Positions 61,201 through 64,000 of a stretch of 64,000 nucleotides of DNA are shown piece after piece. The DNA comes from Prostheceraeus crozeri (Eukaryota; Platyhelminthes; Polycladida; Euryleptidae): contig CAJQUW010007481.1 of NCBI GenBank assembly GCA_907163375.1, positions 310,001 to 374,000 on the forward strand. Direction: 5' to 3'. How positions within the stretch are numbered: position 1 is the stretch's first letter; each line of letters starts with the position of its first letter. The notes beneath the pieces are model-generated. The model was not told the origin of the DNA and made no database searches. It was given only the letters and a program-made list of their open reading frames with translations. Position numbers and translations under genes: made by a program.

Positions 61201-62673
61201 GAGTTGGACGGGCAAGTAATTGTATTCAAGAAACAGTATCCGGCAATGAAGCCCAGAGATCAGCAAACAATTTACTTGATACGTTGTGGGTGGTTTGGAG
61301 AGTAAGTGTTTTTCTTCACATCTATGATCCTGCAATCCATCTTGATAACATTTTCATTATATTTCTATGTGGTCCTTTATGTACAACCCATCATTTTTTA
61401 CATATATGATAGTTTGCACCTGAAGTTCGTGCTGTAGCCTTGCTTACTTAATGATCTTTCTTTTCATAGTTAAGGCGTATGTTGAAATATTGAATATATA
61501 TATTGACCTATATTATTTTCTGTCAATAGACTATTATTGGTACTCGTCAATTTTTTTTACGTACAGATAACTCCAATTACGTACAGATACAATCCAAATA
61601 GAATTCTGCAGGTGTTGAAGGACTGAAACTTCTGACATATTGTTATCGAGACCACTTCTAATTTAGAAGTGTAGAAGTCACCTTAGAACTTAGAAGTTCT
61701 AAGCATAATCCGATCTCTGAAGATTTAAGCTGAAGCTCATAATCTTTGCAGCCCACGAAGCTCAATTTTTTGTGATATATATTCAAAGAGTCCTGGTCCG
61801 TTGTTACTCGGACCGATGTAGTAGTGCTTTGTAGAATTAAGATCATTCTTTTAAACAGTGAGGTTAACATGTAAGAAAAATCTATCAGGGAGGAGGAATT
61901 ATGACGGATGTAAGTTCGAGAAAAATTCTAACTAGATAAACTGCAGTGCAACCGTAAACTGCGTAGTTGTCAATGAAAGATTGAATTGTGATTGTTTTTG
62001 CTACTTGATAATATAACGGACACATTATTTAATTATTTTGCATTGTTTTCTTTTTTATGTATTCATTTGGCAATGGTAATTATTTCGCATGCAGTTGGCT
62101 TTGTATCTTGTTTTCTGTTTTATGTTCAGGTTGGATGTGGAATTCGTGGAGCCAAATGAGATGACCAGGTAATCTTTTGTGCAACTGCTGACGAGTTAAC
62201 GCTTGGAATGCTTTTTAATGAATTTGGAGTTTTTCTAACTTTCAAGACACACAAAGTGATACCTTTGATAAAAGCAATCGGTGTCAAATTTTAATACTGT
62301 TGGTAATTGCATCACACATATTTACAAGCTATTTTTTGAAAATGTAATTGACATCATGAATTTCAAGTATTGCATCTAGAGAGTATCTCTTTGGCTTTAA
62401 GTTGATTCTGATGTAAATTAAGGTTCCACTTGTGATGCATTGCAATTCAATGCAGAAGTGTTGCAAATATTCGATTGTTTATATTAGAGGTATCGCAAAG
62501 TTACTGTTTTGTTTTCTAATTTATGCATTTGCAATCTATGAGTGAACTTGGCTAATACTTGCAACTTGTATGAAAGGTTCTTTTTCATTTTGTTCATGCA
62601 TGATGTGGGGAAGGTTAAAATGTGTATTCTGAGACATCACATAAAGCCCAGAGCTGCTGAAATTCGTGTCAGA
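25141..62673 (+). CDS. DAGL: sn-1-specific diacylglycerol lipase, partial multi-exon gene
   Basis: At least eight exons with matching phases encode the lipase domain of a DAGL, the membrane enzyme that cleaves diacylglycerol at sn-1 to give 2-arachidonoylglycerol. They are 25141-25288, 33607-33690, 33782-34065, 57056-57197, 57267-57544, 61193/61196-61301, 62130-62168 and 62634-62673. The first five are strong; the last three are inferred. Landmarks are YVAVDHDKKAVIVAVRGSLS, the nucleophile elbow GHSLGAG (Ser), GYDLV (Asp) and a likely His region MTRHHIKP, in the same order as vertebrate DAGLA. The phases of exons 5 and 6 do not join, so one exon between 57544 and 61193 is probably unrecognised. 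N-terminal membrane exons and the C-terminal tail are not found. Introns are loaded with transposons; one is about 23 kb and another holds the gene at 27832. Confidence 0.88.
25450..26050 (+). mobile_element. PLE reverse transcriptase fragment, C-terminal half
   Basis: The + strand reads FDNFVFKQKCDIPMEVTAVH, then YFIVWCELSYMQNLMKEKKI, and in another frame RYIDDLCIFNYKYFDKIKPN, YPDSLE and LDAKLKVTSTGL-like text. These correspond to the motif B region (usually GIPMG), the catalytic Y-DD box and the following segment of PLE reverse transcriptases. The copy is broken and lies inside the DAGL intron. Confidence 0.65.
26141..26320. repeat. 180-bp hairpin-forming inverted repeat
   Basis: Arms of about 75 bp (26141-26216 and 26245-26320) mirror each other, from GAATCAGTAAAAATATC to GATATTTTTGCTGATTC, with CTCCCGAGTAATT and AATTACTCGGGAG inside. 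The AT-rich loop is about 30 bp. It lies between two PLE RT fragments, so it may be a PLE flank or a small MITE. Confidence 0.8.
26340..27010 (+). mobile_element. PLE reverse transcriptase fragment, N-terminal half
   Basis: Frames on the + strand read ITSQKKALLLSSINAIPRMY, GLPKLHKDNIPL, then MSGSITQNTASWLTDILKPA and RDSFDFVDYVQNLNVL. Near 26850 the pattern FLDV...LFTCVPVSEAIGII follows. This is the PKLHK block, the fingers, and motif A (DVxSLFTNVP) of PLE RTs. It belongs N-terminal to the fragment at 25450-26050 but lies downstream of it, so they are two copies or a rearranged one. Confidence 0.68.
27137..27279. repeat. 143-bp near-palindrome
   Basis: The DNA folds back on itself around a perfect TTAAGATGTACATCTTAA centre (27199-27216). 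Arms of about 70 bp run from CATGAATATTTTTCAG to TCAAAAATATTCATG and contain TTGGAAAGAGCCA and its inverse. There is no coding content. It looks like a small MITE, 550 bp upstream of the DESI-PUL start. Confidence 0.82.
27832..29304 (+). CDS. DESI-type PPPDE peptidase with PUL-like C-terminal domain, intronless
   Basis: The intact 490-codon frame opens with MTSVELFVYDLSKGLSKTIS. It carries both PPPDE catalytic residues: His in GIWHTEIVVF (about residue 33) and Cys in LLKHNCNTFSD (about residue 104). It also has TGQHIPQCILSLPQDFMSTP, very close to DESI1 (deSUMOylating isopeptidase 1). The family removes ubiquitin-like modifiers. After an Ala/Gly-rich linker (140-190) and a polar region comes a helical domain of about 240 residues (about 250-490). 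Its FSLLRLVADSH, PSTEFAIALMKVACNW and LAVCADKNEEYMEAHDYA repeats look like a PUL/ARM fold, a domain known to bind p97/Cdc48. The start is the first ATG of the frame and fits the DESI N-terminus. The gene lies in the same orientation inside the first recognised DAGL intron. No splice sites interrupt it. I see no clear poly(A) signal or tail. Confidence 0.9.
   Translation: MTSVELFVYDLSKGLSKTISKTVVGKQFEGIWHTEIVVFGREYYFGRDGINRSRVDPESERVPYQIIHLGTTGISLLKFESFLKELEKDEFQGSKYNLLKHNCNTFSDRVSVYLTGQHIPQCILSLPQDFMSTPTVTHAKMAAKGIATGAKLGKYATMAVAGKVAGMLVDLPIESALQATAIAGEQSSRKLKMEMSKLSSTNEHRDTHLEASAPPYMPTFEVEDRSQQNINNKAYSSRNVQQLYVSEDAFSESAKVQLLGRCEQFGKMKPILMDLIHFVANRSKVELAPKHFSLLRLVADSHESIGILLLELFRVILLKHYRLSNDRLFTPFTANWHRMILQLRNQVLLPSTEFAIALMKVACNWTYLVIKERVTVPNSLKTYMAELCVASLTGQFQQVMMATKLAYNLTLAVKLDKEIASELAVSLLRLAVCADKNEEYMEAHDYAILALRNISDIEQLVHFIATNDPGNDDLFKTLRKDDFQTFLNTN
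29320..30140. other. Decayed unassigned sequence
   Basis: Short + strand frames (for example RSRYTLSSARLSTYVDKQYL near 29460-29530, and an acidic SDNSDECDDDSDSSN stretch near 29880) look like eroded coding DNA with stops. I cannot name a family. An acidic stretch of this kind is seen in several transposase N-termini, but that is only a guess. Confidence 0.3.
30142..31785. mobile_element. Possible hAT-like element with GGGTGGYGGCC ends
   Basis: The left end TAGGGTGGTGGCCGAG and right end CTGGCCGCCACCCTG form short inverted repeats. A second copy of the right end, with AGCTTGAATCTTAGCCACCACCCTG, lies at about 33470-33524 and shares GGGAATTTGAAGCTTGAA upstream, which supports a repeat family. 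The interior shows no clear transposase, and the bases flanking the two ends do not form a TSD, so the pairing of ends is uncertain. Confidence 0.45.
32223..32587. mobile_element. Possible hAT-type MITE remnant
   Basis: The left part reads ATCGGCAACCTGTTGCGGCC followed by CGCGAAAACTTTCGG. The right part reads GTGGTTCGCCGACTGGTC. Ends built on TCGGCAACC and its inverse with GCGGCCCGC inside are typical of hAT MITEs. No TSD is visible. Confidence 0.35.
32700..33385 (+). mobile_element. APE-type LINE RT fragment with post-RT zinc finger
   Basis: A 178-codon frame reads MQFGFVEGKRCYRCHV, RSVLWWSLRKLGIDDW, GLHRGSILSALLFIFVI (motif B region) and ILYADNFAI, where the second catalytic Asp of the YADD box is replaced by Asn. 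The next frame supplies CDVCRRGVGRNSIHGLTC and HHRC, a cysteine-histidine finger as in the LINE at 35830-41222. It is 5'- and 3'-truncated and inactive. It lies inside the DAGL intron, about 200 bp before the next exon. Confidence 0.82.
33607..33690 (+). CDS. DAGL: DAGL exon: VAVDHDKK beta-strand segment
   Basis: The acceptor TTCATTTCAG ends at 33606 and the donor GTGAGT follows 33690. The 28 codons are in phase 0 at both ends. They read LFESPYYVAVDHDKK then AVIVAVRGSLSAS, aligning with DAGLA [24 protein letters not shown]. The preceding intron is about 8.3 kb and contains the DESI-PUL gene, PLE fragments and hAT remnants. Confidence 0.93.
33782..34065 (+). CDS. DAGL: DAGL exon with catalytic serine
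   Basis: The intron before it is only 91 bp (33691-33781), with acceptor CTATTTTTAG. The exon begins DGLTDLTAVVGYLEPENH and contains VAHGGILQSARYISQRLL. It reaches the nucleophile elbow CGHSLGAG, followed by YPTVRAYAFSPPLGLM. The equivalent DAGLA residues are VLTDLSAE, HKGISQAARYVYQRL, VGHSLGGG and RCYAFSPPRGLW. It ends in phase 2 (AA) at a GTAAGT donor. Joined to the exon at 57056 this gives ...GLMNKEM..., matching ...GLWSKAL... of DAGLA. Confidence 0.95.
34070..35080. other. No recognisable gene inside the DAGL intron
   Basis: The frame at 34348-34557 (+) and others show no family pattern. I see no clear repeat. Confidence 0.35.
35082..35170 (+). mobile_element. Single hAT-like element end
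   Basis: CAGGGGTGTACCGATGAATC followed by GGCCGATTATTGACACGTTA matches the usual form of a hAT terminal region, a CAGGGGTG start and CGAT-rich subterminal words. No partner end is visible downstream, so it is a truncated copy or a chance likeness. Confidence 0.35.
35605..35765 (-). mobile_element. Second tRNA-derived SINE family
   Basis: On the minus strand a tRNA-like head starts GCGGCTCATGAATCGGTTGG with TAAAGCACAGGTCTAG (box A region) and GCAGGCTCGAATC (box B-like). A body follows with CTATCGTTTATTTCATTTCA and TGCTAAATGCC. The body occurs again at 44337-44415. The head lacks a complete cloverleaf and the fused body indicates a SINE and not a tRNA gene. Confidence 0.65.
35830..41222 (-). 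mobile_element. APE-type LINE with EN, RT and zinc finger, split by a hAT element
   Basis: The minus strand carries all parts in order across several frames. A 5' region includes AGGAAGGGCATCCTGCC. The APE endonuclease begins with MRVGTWNIGSMSGRVD (about 40840) and continues with MGMLLANELMADVACVYRIS (40650). The pre-RT region is at 40024-39485. The RT shows MQFGFMTCRGTTDTIFLIRQ (39160), GVNQGSVLSLLLFAYV and LFADDLLLVAD. A finger CTVCRKGVGENSIRCTRC...HKRCSGI follows at 38570-38640. The C-terminus (SMLYGSETWAM, HRLRWCGHVERKD, ALGVRMEDANDREKW) lies beyond the hAT insertion at 36380-38235. Frameshifts are several. Its start abuts the tandem array at 41223. Confidence 0.85.
36380..38235. mobile_element. 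hAT element inserted in the LINE, with 8-bp TSD
   Basis: The ends are CAGTGTTGTCAACTGAGTTT and AAACTCAGTTGACAACACAA, giving a long inverted match. A perfect 8-bp duplication, ATTGAAAG, flanks the element at 36372-36379 and 38236-38243. Subterminal AACTCGGTTA-like words are repeated many times within about 150 bp of each end, as transposase-binding sites often are. The minus strand around 37970-37470 reads REYILIFSSSGKRDGNADV, then FPLIFWQGNKSNYGELVKIA. This resembles the C-terminal dimerisation region of hAT transposases, in a decayed state. The LINE frames on the two sides join once it is removed. Confidence 0.9.
41223..44072 (+). repeat. Tandem array, four copies of a ~714-bp unit
   Basis: Units start at 41223, 41935, 42649 and 43365 (spacings of 712, 714 and 716 bp) and the last runs to about 44072. 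Copies look virtually identical; the visible changes are the lengths of A runs and rare substitutions (for example AGTCCACC to AGTCCATC in the last unit). Each unit is AT-rich except for a ~68-bp GC-rich core (41675-41742 in unit 1) that can fold through CTTGGTC/GACCAAG and AGGAC...CGCG/CGCGGTCCT pairing. There is no coding frame. A lone inverted-orientation copy lies at 16088-16748. It behaves like a young satellite seed. Confidence 0.97.
44090..44340. other. Unassigned stretch between array and LINE
   Basis: The array ends in a partial repeat of its own last bases (CGTGCTGTAAAACGTGCTCAAGACGTG). The following ~250 bp has no gene that I recognise. Confidence 0.4.
44337..44415 (-). mobile_element. 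Partial copy of the second SINE family
   Basis: The segment shares the body ATTAGCAATATAATGAAGTG, then AAATAAACGATAGA and CGCAAAAGATGTGCGGCTG, with the element at 35605-35765. The tRNA-like head is absent; the sequence passes into the 3' flank of the LINE beginning near 44450. Confidence 0.6.
44612..47493 (-). pseudogene. LINE ORF2: APE endonuclease plus reverse transcriptase
   Basis: The endonuclease part shows KIIYVNARSLVNKMNIMRSY, CIAETWAND (catalytic Glu), CRDFNSPGINW and TSDHAIISF (catalytic Asp-His). The usual GDFN motif reads RDFN here, so the Gly is changed. The RT part shows YRPIGVSSCVLRVMERI, YLDFSRAFDSVPHDVLLQKL (motif A), GVIQGSVLGPLLFALFIN (motif B) and KYADDIKLAI (catalytic DD), then a C-terminal RRRFTRMFPDI-like thumb. 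The reading frame changes about three times between 46600 and 45700. The domains otherwise follow CR1-superfamily order, so the copy is young. Confidence 0.87.
47564..48385 (-). CDS. LINE ORF1 protein with coiled coil and RRM-like domain (intact 273 codons)
   Basis: The frame opens with MCMKMSKSERGTPTARKSER, where SERGTPTAR is duplicated in tandem. A heptad-rich coiled coil follows (about residues 45-125; ISKLEEVVGRKLQEAISQIE, LRVSVELDKMKGTIIEQQRL). An RRM-like and C-terminal region comes next (ECNLIISGVPE, RLLKVTFSEKNDRNVMLYSQ, VFINPDSTVLVRREEKRLRE). This is the layout of LINE ORF1 RNA-binding chaperones. It lies directly upstream of ORF2 on the same strand and is uninterrupted. Confidence 0.85.
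   Translation of the reverse strand: MCMKMSKSERGTPTARKSERGTPTARELRSKSAQSKDETDQRISISKLEEVVGRKLQEAISQIELNLTAKLDVILHKVTAIESRIGAIETEQLRVSVELDKMKGTIIEQQRLLEKHEAQQRECNLIISGVPEGNVMYDTDILDDPSKVQQIYKFITDSDTHTEIKQCTRLGRRINQRPRLLKVTFSEKNDRNVMLYSQRKVRTDDDFLEAFGRVFINPDSTVLVRREEKRLREMLAQLKQSAGPSEKFYIRSRKLFHNSVEIDQVNISNQLQN
48500..50085 (-). mobile_element. Tc1/mariner (IS630) family transposon with TA duplication
   Basis: The inverted ends begin CAGGTTTTCC at 48500 and finish GGAAAACCTG at 50085, each bordered by TA (48498-48499 and 50086-50087), the target of this superfamily. A second match, CGACAACG, follows 14 bp further in. The transposase reads on the minus strand: an N-terminal helix-turn-helix (MERQRIPSDVKRRIIMAHEA, VKRGTAYSIVHRY), a catalytic Asp in FIFVDESGFN, the second in VFVIDNAPCHNR and the Glu in YSPFLNIAENAF. 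I count 32 residues between the second Asp and the Glu. Frameshifts and stops between the segments make it inactive. It probably landed in the 5' region of the LINE to its left. Confidence 0.92.
50088..50520 (-). other. Possible 5' UTR of the CR1-like LINE beyond the Tc1-like insertion
   Basis: The base composition here is more GC-rich than the surrounding DNA, with GACAATACCAGTC and GACAATACCAGCC repeated at 50193 and 50224. No frame matches a known protein; two minus-strand frames with hydrophobic starts are probably incidental. If the Tc1-like element inserted into the LINE leader, this is the rest of that leader. That is inference from position only. Confidence 0.35.
50521..52600. other. 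No assignable gene; small direct repeat at 50758-50818
   Basis: Three units of about 22 bp (CTGATGTCATACACAGAA and variants) lie in tandem at 50758-50818. A + strand frame at 50836-51123 is basic (CKPKKINCRRHQVRVDVTGN) but matches nothing I know. A C10 run lies near 51559. Confidence 0.4.
52600..55925 (-). mobile_element. Mariner-like transposon remnant, interrupted by a PLE
   Basis: The N-terminal side at 55925-55740 reads SRKELCEKLLELMEDPGFLD, then SILTSDEAHYHLDGIVSKQN, the first catalytic Asp region. Broken frames near 55560 resemble the second Asp block (LWLQRDGASS). At 55260-55200 there is MFPGRLISRCGDIE. The third block, APRSPDLPAHDFFLW and LKQEVYKIRPSNIPELKEKI, continues only at 52830-52635. 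Between them lies the PLE at 52950-55062. The order and strand fit one mariner transposase that is old and broken. Confidence 0.75.
52950..55062 (-). mobile_element. Penelope-like element with inverted flank and 12-bp target duplication
   Basis: The minus strand carries an RT (54347-53943: NNVLVSFDVESLFTNIPVKE, GVSMGSPLAPTLADLFMATL, YYSRYVDDCICVF) and a post-RT region (53729-53358). A GIY-YIG endonuclease (53357-53046) has QYIGKT and the EISIVEALKIKDRQPKINH tail. The last ~265 bp (52954-53219) recurs inverted at 54740-55011, the inverted flank typical of PLE copies. The element is bracketed by TCCTTAATGTAT at 52938-52949 and 55063-55074. It looks fairly young and largely complete, but broken in a few places. 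Confidence 0.87.
55942..56247 (-). mobile_element. P-element/THAP9-like transposase C-terminal fragment
   Basis: The 101-codon frame ends LQSDPMEQKFGRFRLMNGTN then IFIKYKQF. P-element and THAP9-like transposases share a C-terminal SDP.E..FG.YRQ..G.N.F pattern, and this follows it closely. The rest of the frame shows no further recognised block. It joins a mariner-like remnant at about 55930, so two unrelated remnants meet here. Confidence 0.5.
56459..56698. mobile_element. Inverted-repeat element with hammerhead-like core in the loop
   Basis: Imperfect arms of about 55 bp (56459-56515 and 56644-56698) pair through AAAAAGTACGTGGAG, TGTCTTCT and TATTGGCTAAA with their inverses. The middle holds CTGAAGA at 56588-56594 and GAAACGTC at 56607-56614. 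This has the form of the conserved hammerhead boxes with 12 nt between them. There is no coding content. It could be a PLE flank or a MITE. Confidence 0.6.
57056..57197 (+). CDS. DAGL: DAGL exon with catalytic aspartate
   Basis: The acceptor TTGACATTTTAG ends at 57055. The exon's first base completes the split codon from 34065. It reads KEMSQYCRNSVVSVAVGYDL, then VTHLSIRNMYSLKHRVLHEL. The Asp in GYDLV aligns with the DAGLA catalytic Asp in [20 protein letters not shown]. It ends in phase 0 at a GTAATC donor. The intron in front, 34066-57055, is about 23 kb and carries most of the LINE and satellite material of this window. Confidence 0.92.
57267..57544 (+). CDS. DAGL: DAGL exon: post-Asp linker and GRMLH strand
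   Basis: The exon starts after a 69-bp intron (57198-57266, CATCAACAG acceptor). It reads FKIVAKGVFRLCCGN, a Ser/Asp-rich linker, and AGRMLHIVDVNDAKYP. This matches DAGLA YKILLHGLWYELFGGN and PGRIIHLQEE. It ends in phase 2 (GA) at GTAAGT. The preceding intron is a multiple of three with no in-frame stop, so unspliced RNA would still be open; see findings. Confidence 0.9.
58686..60923. mobile_element. hAT-type element, CAGGGTGTCTAC ends, with transposase remnant
   Basis: The left end CAGGGTGTCTACTAACCGGG and right end TTTATGTAGACACCCTG are inverted. CCGGGAAAAA-like words near both ends fit a widespread hAT family. On the + strand near 59010-59200 the frame reads RSLERGLIVNKEAIVVNQ and, after a stop, ESIVAHRFVYDGVHDRDIAK. 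This resembles the ERGFS-NK block and what follows it in transposases of this group. The flanking 8 bases do not match, so the two ends may be old or belong to separate copies. A mariner remnant lies inside. The element sits in a DAGL intron. Confidence 0.68.
59450..59920 (-). mobile_element. Mariner-like transposase C-terminal remnant
   Basis: The minus strand reads CGGDIPRSPRSSDLSVLDFR, then ATINQLKHRLTGLMDNVDCD and REGEQMEHLL. This is the GDIPWPPRSPDLTPLDFFLW block and downstream tail of mariner transposases, with substitutions at conserved places and at least three stops. It lies within the hAT pair at 58686-60923. It is distinct from the 52.6-55.9 kb remnant. Confidence 0.65.
60930..61140. 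other. Intronic DNA, nothing assigned
   Basis: AT-rich intron sequence of DAGL without recognisable element or frame. Confidence 0.4.
61193..61301 (+). CDS. DAGL: Candidate DAGL exon before the catalytic-His segment
   Basis: Behind a tandem CAGCAG acceptor (exon start 61193 or 61196) one frame reads ELDGQVIVFKKQYPAMK, then PRDQQTIYLIRCGWFGE, and ends in phase 2 (GA) at a strong GTAAGT donor. The Trp is where DAGLs have the W of AKWSHEAEF or AVWADN. Its phase joins exactly to the exon at 62130, giving GWFGELDVEF. However its start phase does not match the end of the exon at 57544, so another exon must lie between, or the assignment is wrong. Confidence 0.6.
62130..62168 (+). CDS. DAGL: Candidate 39-nt DAGL microexon
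   Basis: The acceptor TTATGTTCAG ends at 62129 and a GTAATC donor follows 62168. The first base completes GA|G and the codons read LDVEFVEPNEMT plus AG. This lies in the position of DAGLA SKILIGPKMLTDH. The exon is very short, so support rests on splice sites, phase agreement with both neighbours and approximate spacing. Confidence 0.58.
62634..62673 (+). CDS. DAGL: Candidate 40-nt DAGL exon carrying the catalytic histidine
   Basis: The first base completes AG|A and the codons read HHIKPRAAEIRVR, ending in phase 0 at a GTAAGT donor. Together with the previous exon this gives EMTRHHIKP, comparable to KMLTDHMP around the catalytic His of DAGLA. The acceptor (ATTCTGAG) lacks a good pyrimidine tract, which lowers confidence. 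No further exon or polyadenylation region could be assigned before the window ends. Confidence 0.45.
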
Positions 62674-62679
62674 GTAAGT

Positions 62680-63235
62680 ATAACATCATACGCTTGTCAA
62701 AGATTAGGCCATCCCTCATTCAGCTTTTTTCTTAATTAACGATTATTTCAATCGTTATCGCTAATGAATCCTATCTTTGAGTGAAAATCCCTACGTGTGA
62801 AAGTGCAAAAAATGTGCAAATAAAGATGGAGTCATTGTCACCATGCAGTTTACTGCAGATGCGATTCTGTCATAAATGCTCCATCCCCGGTGACAGTGTT
62901 CGAGGTGAGTGAAAAGGAAAAGAATCAGAGTTATTGCGTCTTTTGAAAATGCTTACTAAATTTTGAATTTGAGAGGGATTTCTATCGTCATGCCGTAGGA
63001 ATATTAGTACTGGTCTGAACGTGCATAATACTTGCGGGTATGAAAACTATTATCCTGGTATAAAACATCAATGCTATAAGAGGCTATAATGATCAAAAAT
63101 TCAATCTTTGGGAATCACTGGTGGATACACTCCGGATAGCCAAAGAAACAGAGATTGGGTAGGACATAGAAAAATTCAAGGATGTATATTTTAAGTGTGT
63201 ATATTTTTTTATATTAATATTTCCAAGTAAGGAAT
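62680..63235. other. No recognisable gene
   Basis: Downstream of the last candidate DAGL exon I find no exon, polyadenylation region or repeat I can name. Confidence 0.35.
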
Positions 63236-63239
63236 GTTT

Positions 63240-64000
63240 AAGACCGATGAGGGTGATATGGAAGCAATGACCAGCCGATATCTGTGTACCTCCATTCGCA
63301 TGTGTGTTAAATGTCTAGGTTAACGCCCAGGATTCGGCTGTTGTTTAGGGTTGTGAGTGGGATGTTGTCAATCGTGAGTGATAGGTTTGTATTGTGTTCG
63401 TGGGGATCCGGTGTGGAGAGTGAGAGCTGAGTTTTGATGGGGTTGATGTGGAAATTGTTTTGTTGAGTCCATGAGTGTTTCGTGGTCTCCGTGGCACAGT
63501 GGTTAAGTGCTTGGCCTAGCGATCTTTTGGTCTAGAGGTCGAGCCCCGAAGGTGTCATTGGAAGTCGGCAGGAAGGGCATCCGGACTAAAAGTACTACAA
63601 CGCTCCATAAGTCTGACTATGTCAGCACCGTCCAAGCCCCAAGTATGGGGAGTAGTGATGTAAAAGCTTCATTTATTTTTTTTCATGAGTGCAGTGTTGA
63701 GGTAGGGTTGCAGTTTGTCTGGGGCTGTCTTTATGTTTGAGTGAGTGGCCGTGATGGTGATATCGTCAGAGTAAGCCGCTGTTTTGAGTGTAGCTTCTGC
63801 TGGAAGAGGAATGTCTTGCATGTCAAGATTGAAGAGGAAGGGGAGAGAACTCCTCCCTGTGGGACGCCTGTTTTAATGTTTTTGTTTGTTAGGCGTGTTT
63901 AGTCGCTTGTGGTGTAGGCTTGCATGCCTTTGATGTAATTTGCTATGTATCGAATAAAGAGAGAAGAGATGCTGGTTTGTTGGAGTTTGTTGATGAGTGT
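63240..64000 (-). mobile_element. LINE reverse transcriptase fragment, interrupted by a SINE and cut by the window edge
   Basis: From 64000 down, the minus strand reads TLINKLQQTSISSLFIRYIA, then KTGVPQGGVLSPFLFNLDM (motif B), DIPLPAEATLKTAAYSDDIT (catalytic DD) and DKLQPYLNTAL. After the SINE it continues at 63470-63310 with NNFHINPIKTQLSLSTPDP and LTTLNNSRILGVNLD. There is a stop in the stretch before motif B. The two halves join in the same strand once the SINE is set aside. The 5' part is outside the window. Confidence 0.82.
63478..63683 (+). mobile_element. tRNA-headed SINE, copy 2, inserted in a LINE with TSD
   Basis: The element opens GTGGTCTCCGTGGCACAGTGG (read TGGTCTCCGTGGCACAGT), has TTAAGTGCTTGGCC and GGTCGAGCCCCG as box A and box B-like parts, then GGCAGGAAGGGCATCCGGAC and a T-rich tail. 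A perfect 8-bp duplication, CATGAGTG, flanks it at 63470-63477 and 63684-63691. It matches the copy at 3448-3640 along its length, so the family has moved at least twice locally. Confidence 0.9.

Noticed and set aside
63484-63560. True tRNA gene (box A and box B-like motifs)
   Set aside because: The cloverleaf is incomplete, the sequence continues into a SINE body and has target duplications. The same applies to the copy at 3448-3640 and the head at 35690-35765.
1-64000. Retrovirus, LTR retrotransposon, Polinton or toxin gene remnants
   Set aside because: I found no paired long terminal repeats, gag/pol order, integrase, capsid-type or toxin-like reading frames. The reverse transcriptases present are of LINE or PLE type.

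Overview
The window is AT-rich animal nuclear DNA, probably from an invertebrate. It holds a multi-exon gene with GT-AG introns, and most of the rest is transposable elements: LINEs of several clades, Penelope-like elements (PLEs), hAT, Tc1/mariner and P-like DNA transposons, and tRNA-headed SINEs. I cannot name the species. I saw no bacterial operon, CRISPR array, rRNA gene, LTR retrovirus or Polinton.

Two host protein genes are supported, both on the + strand. The first is an sn-1-specific diacylglycerol lipase (DAGL) whose catalytic domain is split over at least eight exons between 25141 and 62673. One of its introns is about 23 kb long. The catalytic Ser (GHSLGAG) and Asp (GYDLV) are clear, and a likely catalytic-His region lies in two very small exons near 62.1-62.7 kb. 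The N-terminal membrane exons and the 3' end are not securely found. The second gene, at 27832-29304, lies inside a DAGL intron. It is an intact, intronless 490-codon gene for a DESI-type PPPDE peptidase fused to a PUL-like helical domain.

Layout. 0.7-7.3 kb: PLE pieces, a hairpin-bearing inverted repeat, LINE scraps and a SINE with perfect target duplications. 8.3-15.1 kb: LINE 3' ends, then a long PLE-type inverted repeat (9374-14022) whose left arm was hit by two minus-strand LINEs of the restriction-like-endonuclease type, then another such fragment. 16.1-16.7 kb: a lone copy of a ~714-bp repeat. 19.0-21.0 kb: a foldback element with ~470-bp arms. 21.7-22.5 kb: a hAT-type MITE. 25.1-34.1 kb: four DAGL exons, the nested gene, PLE and hAT remnants. 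35.8-41.2 kb: a minus-strand APE-type LINE split by a 1.86-kb hAT element. 41.2-44.1 kb: four near-identical tandem copies of the ~714-bp repeat. 44.45-48.5 kb: a nearly full-length CR1-like LINE. 48.5-50.1 kb: a Tc1/mariner-family element with matching ends. 52.6-56.2 kb: mariner and P-like remnants interrupted by a PLE. 57.1-62.7 kb: the remaining DAGL exons around a hAT element. 63.2-64 kb: a LINE interrupted by a second SINE copy.

There is no operon logic here. The two host genes only share a locus, and the elements form a layered insertion record that can be ordered in time. I do not claim a new biological system. The best leads are the satellite-like array with its lone dispersed copy and GC-rich foldable core, the hammerhead-like hairpins in the PLE flanks, and the DESI-PUL gene nested in a DAGL intron.
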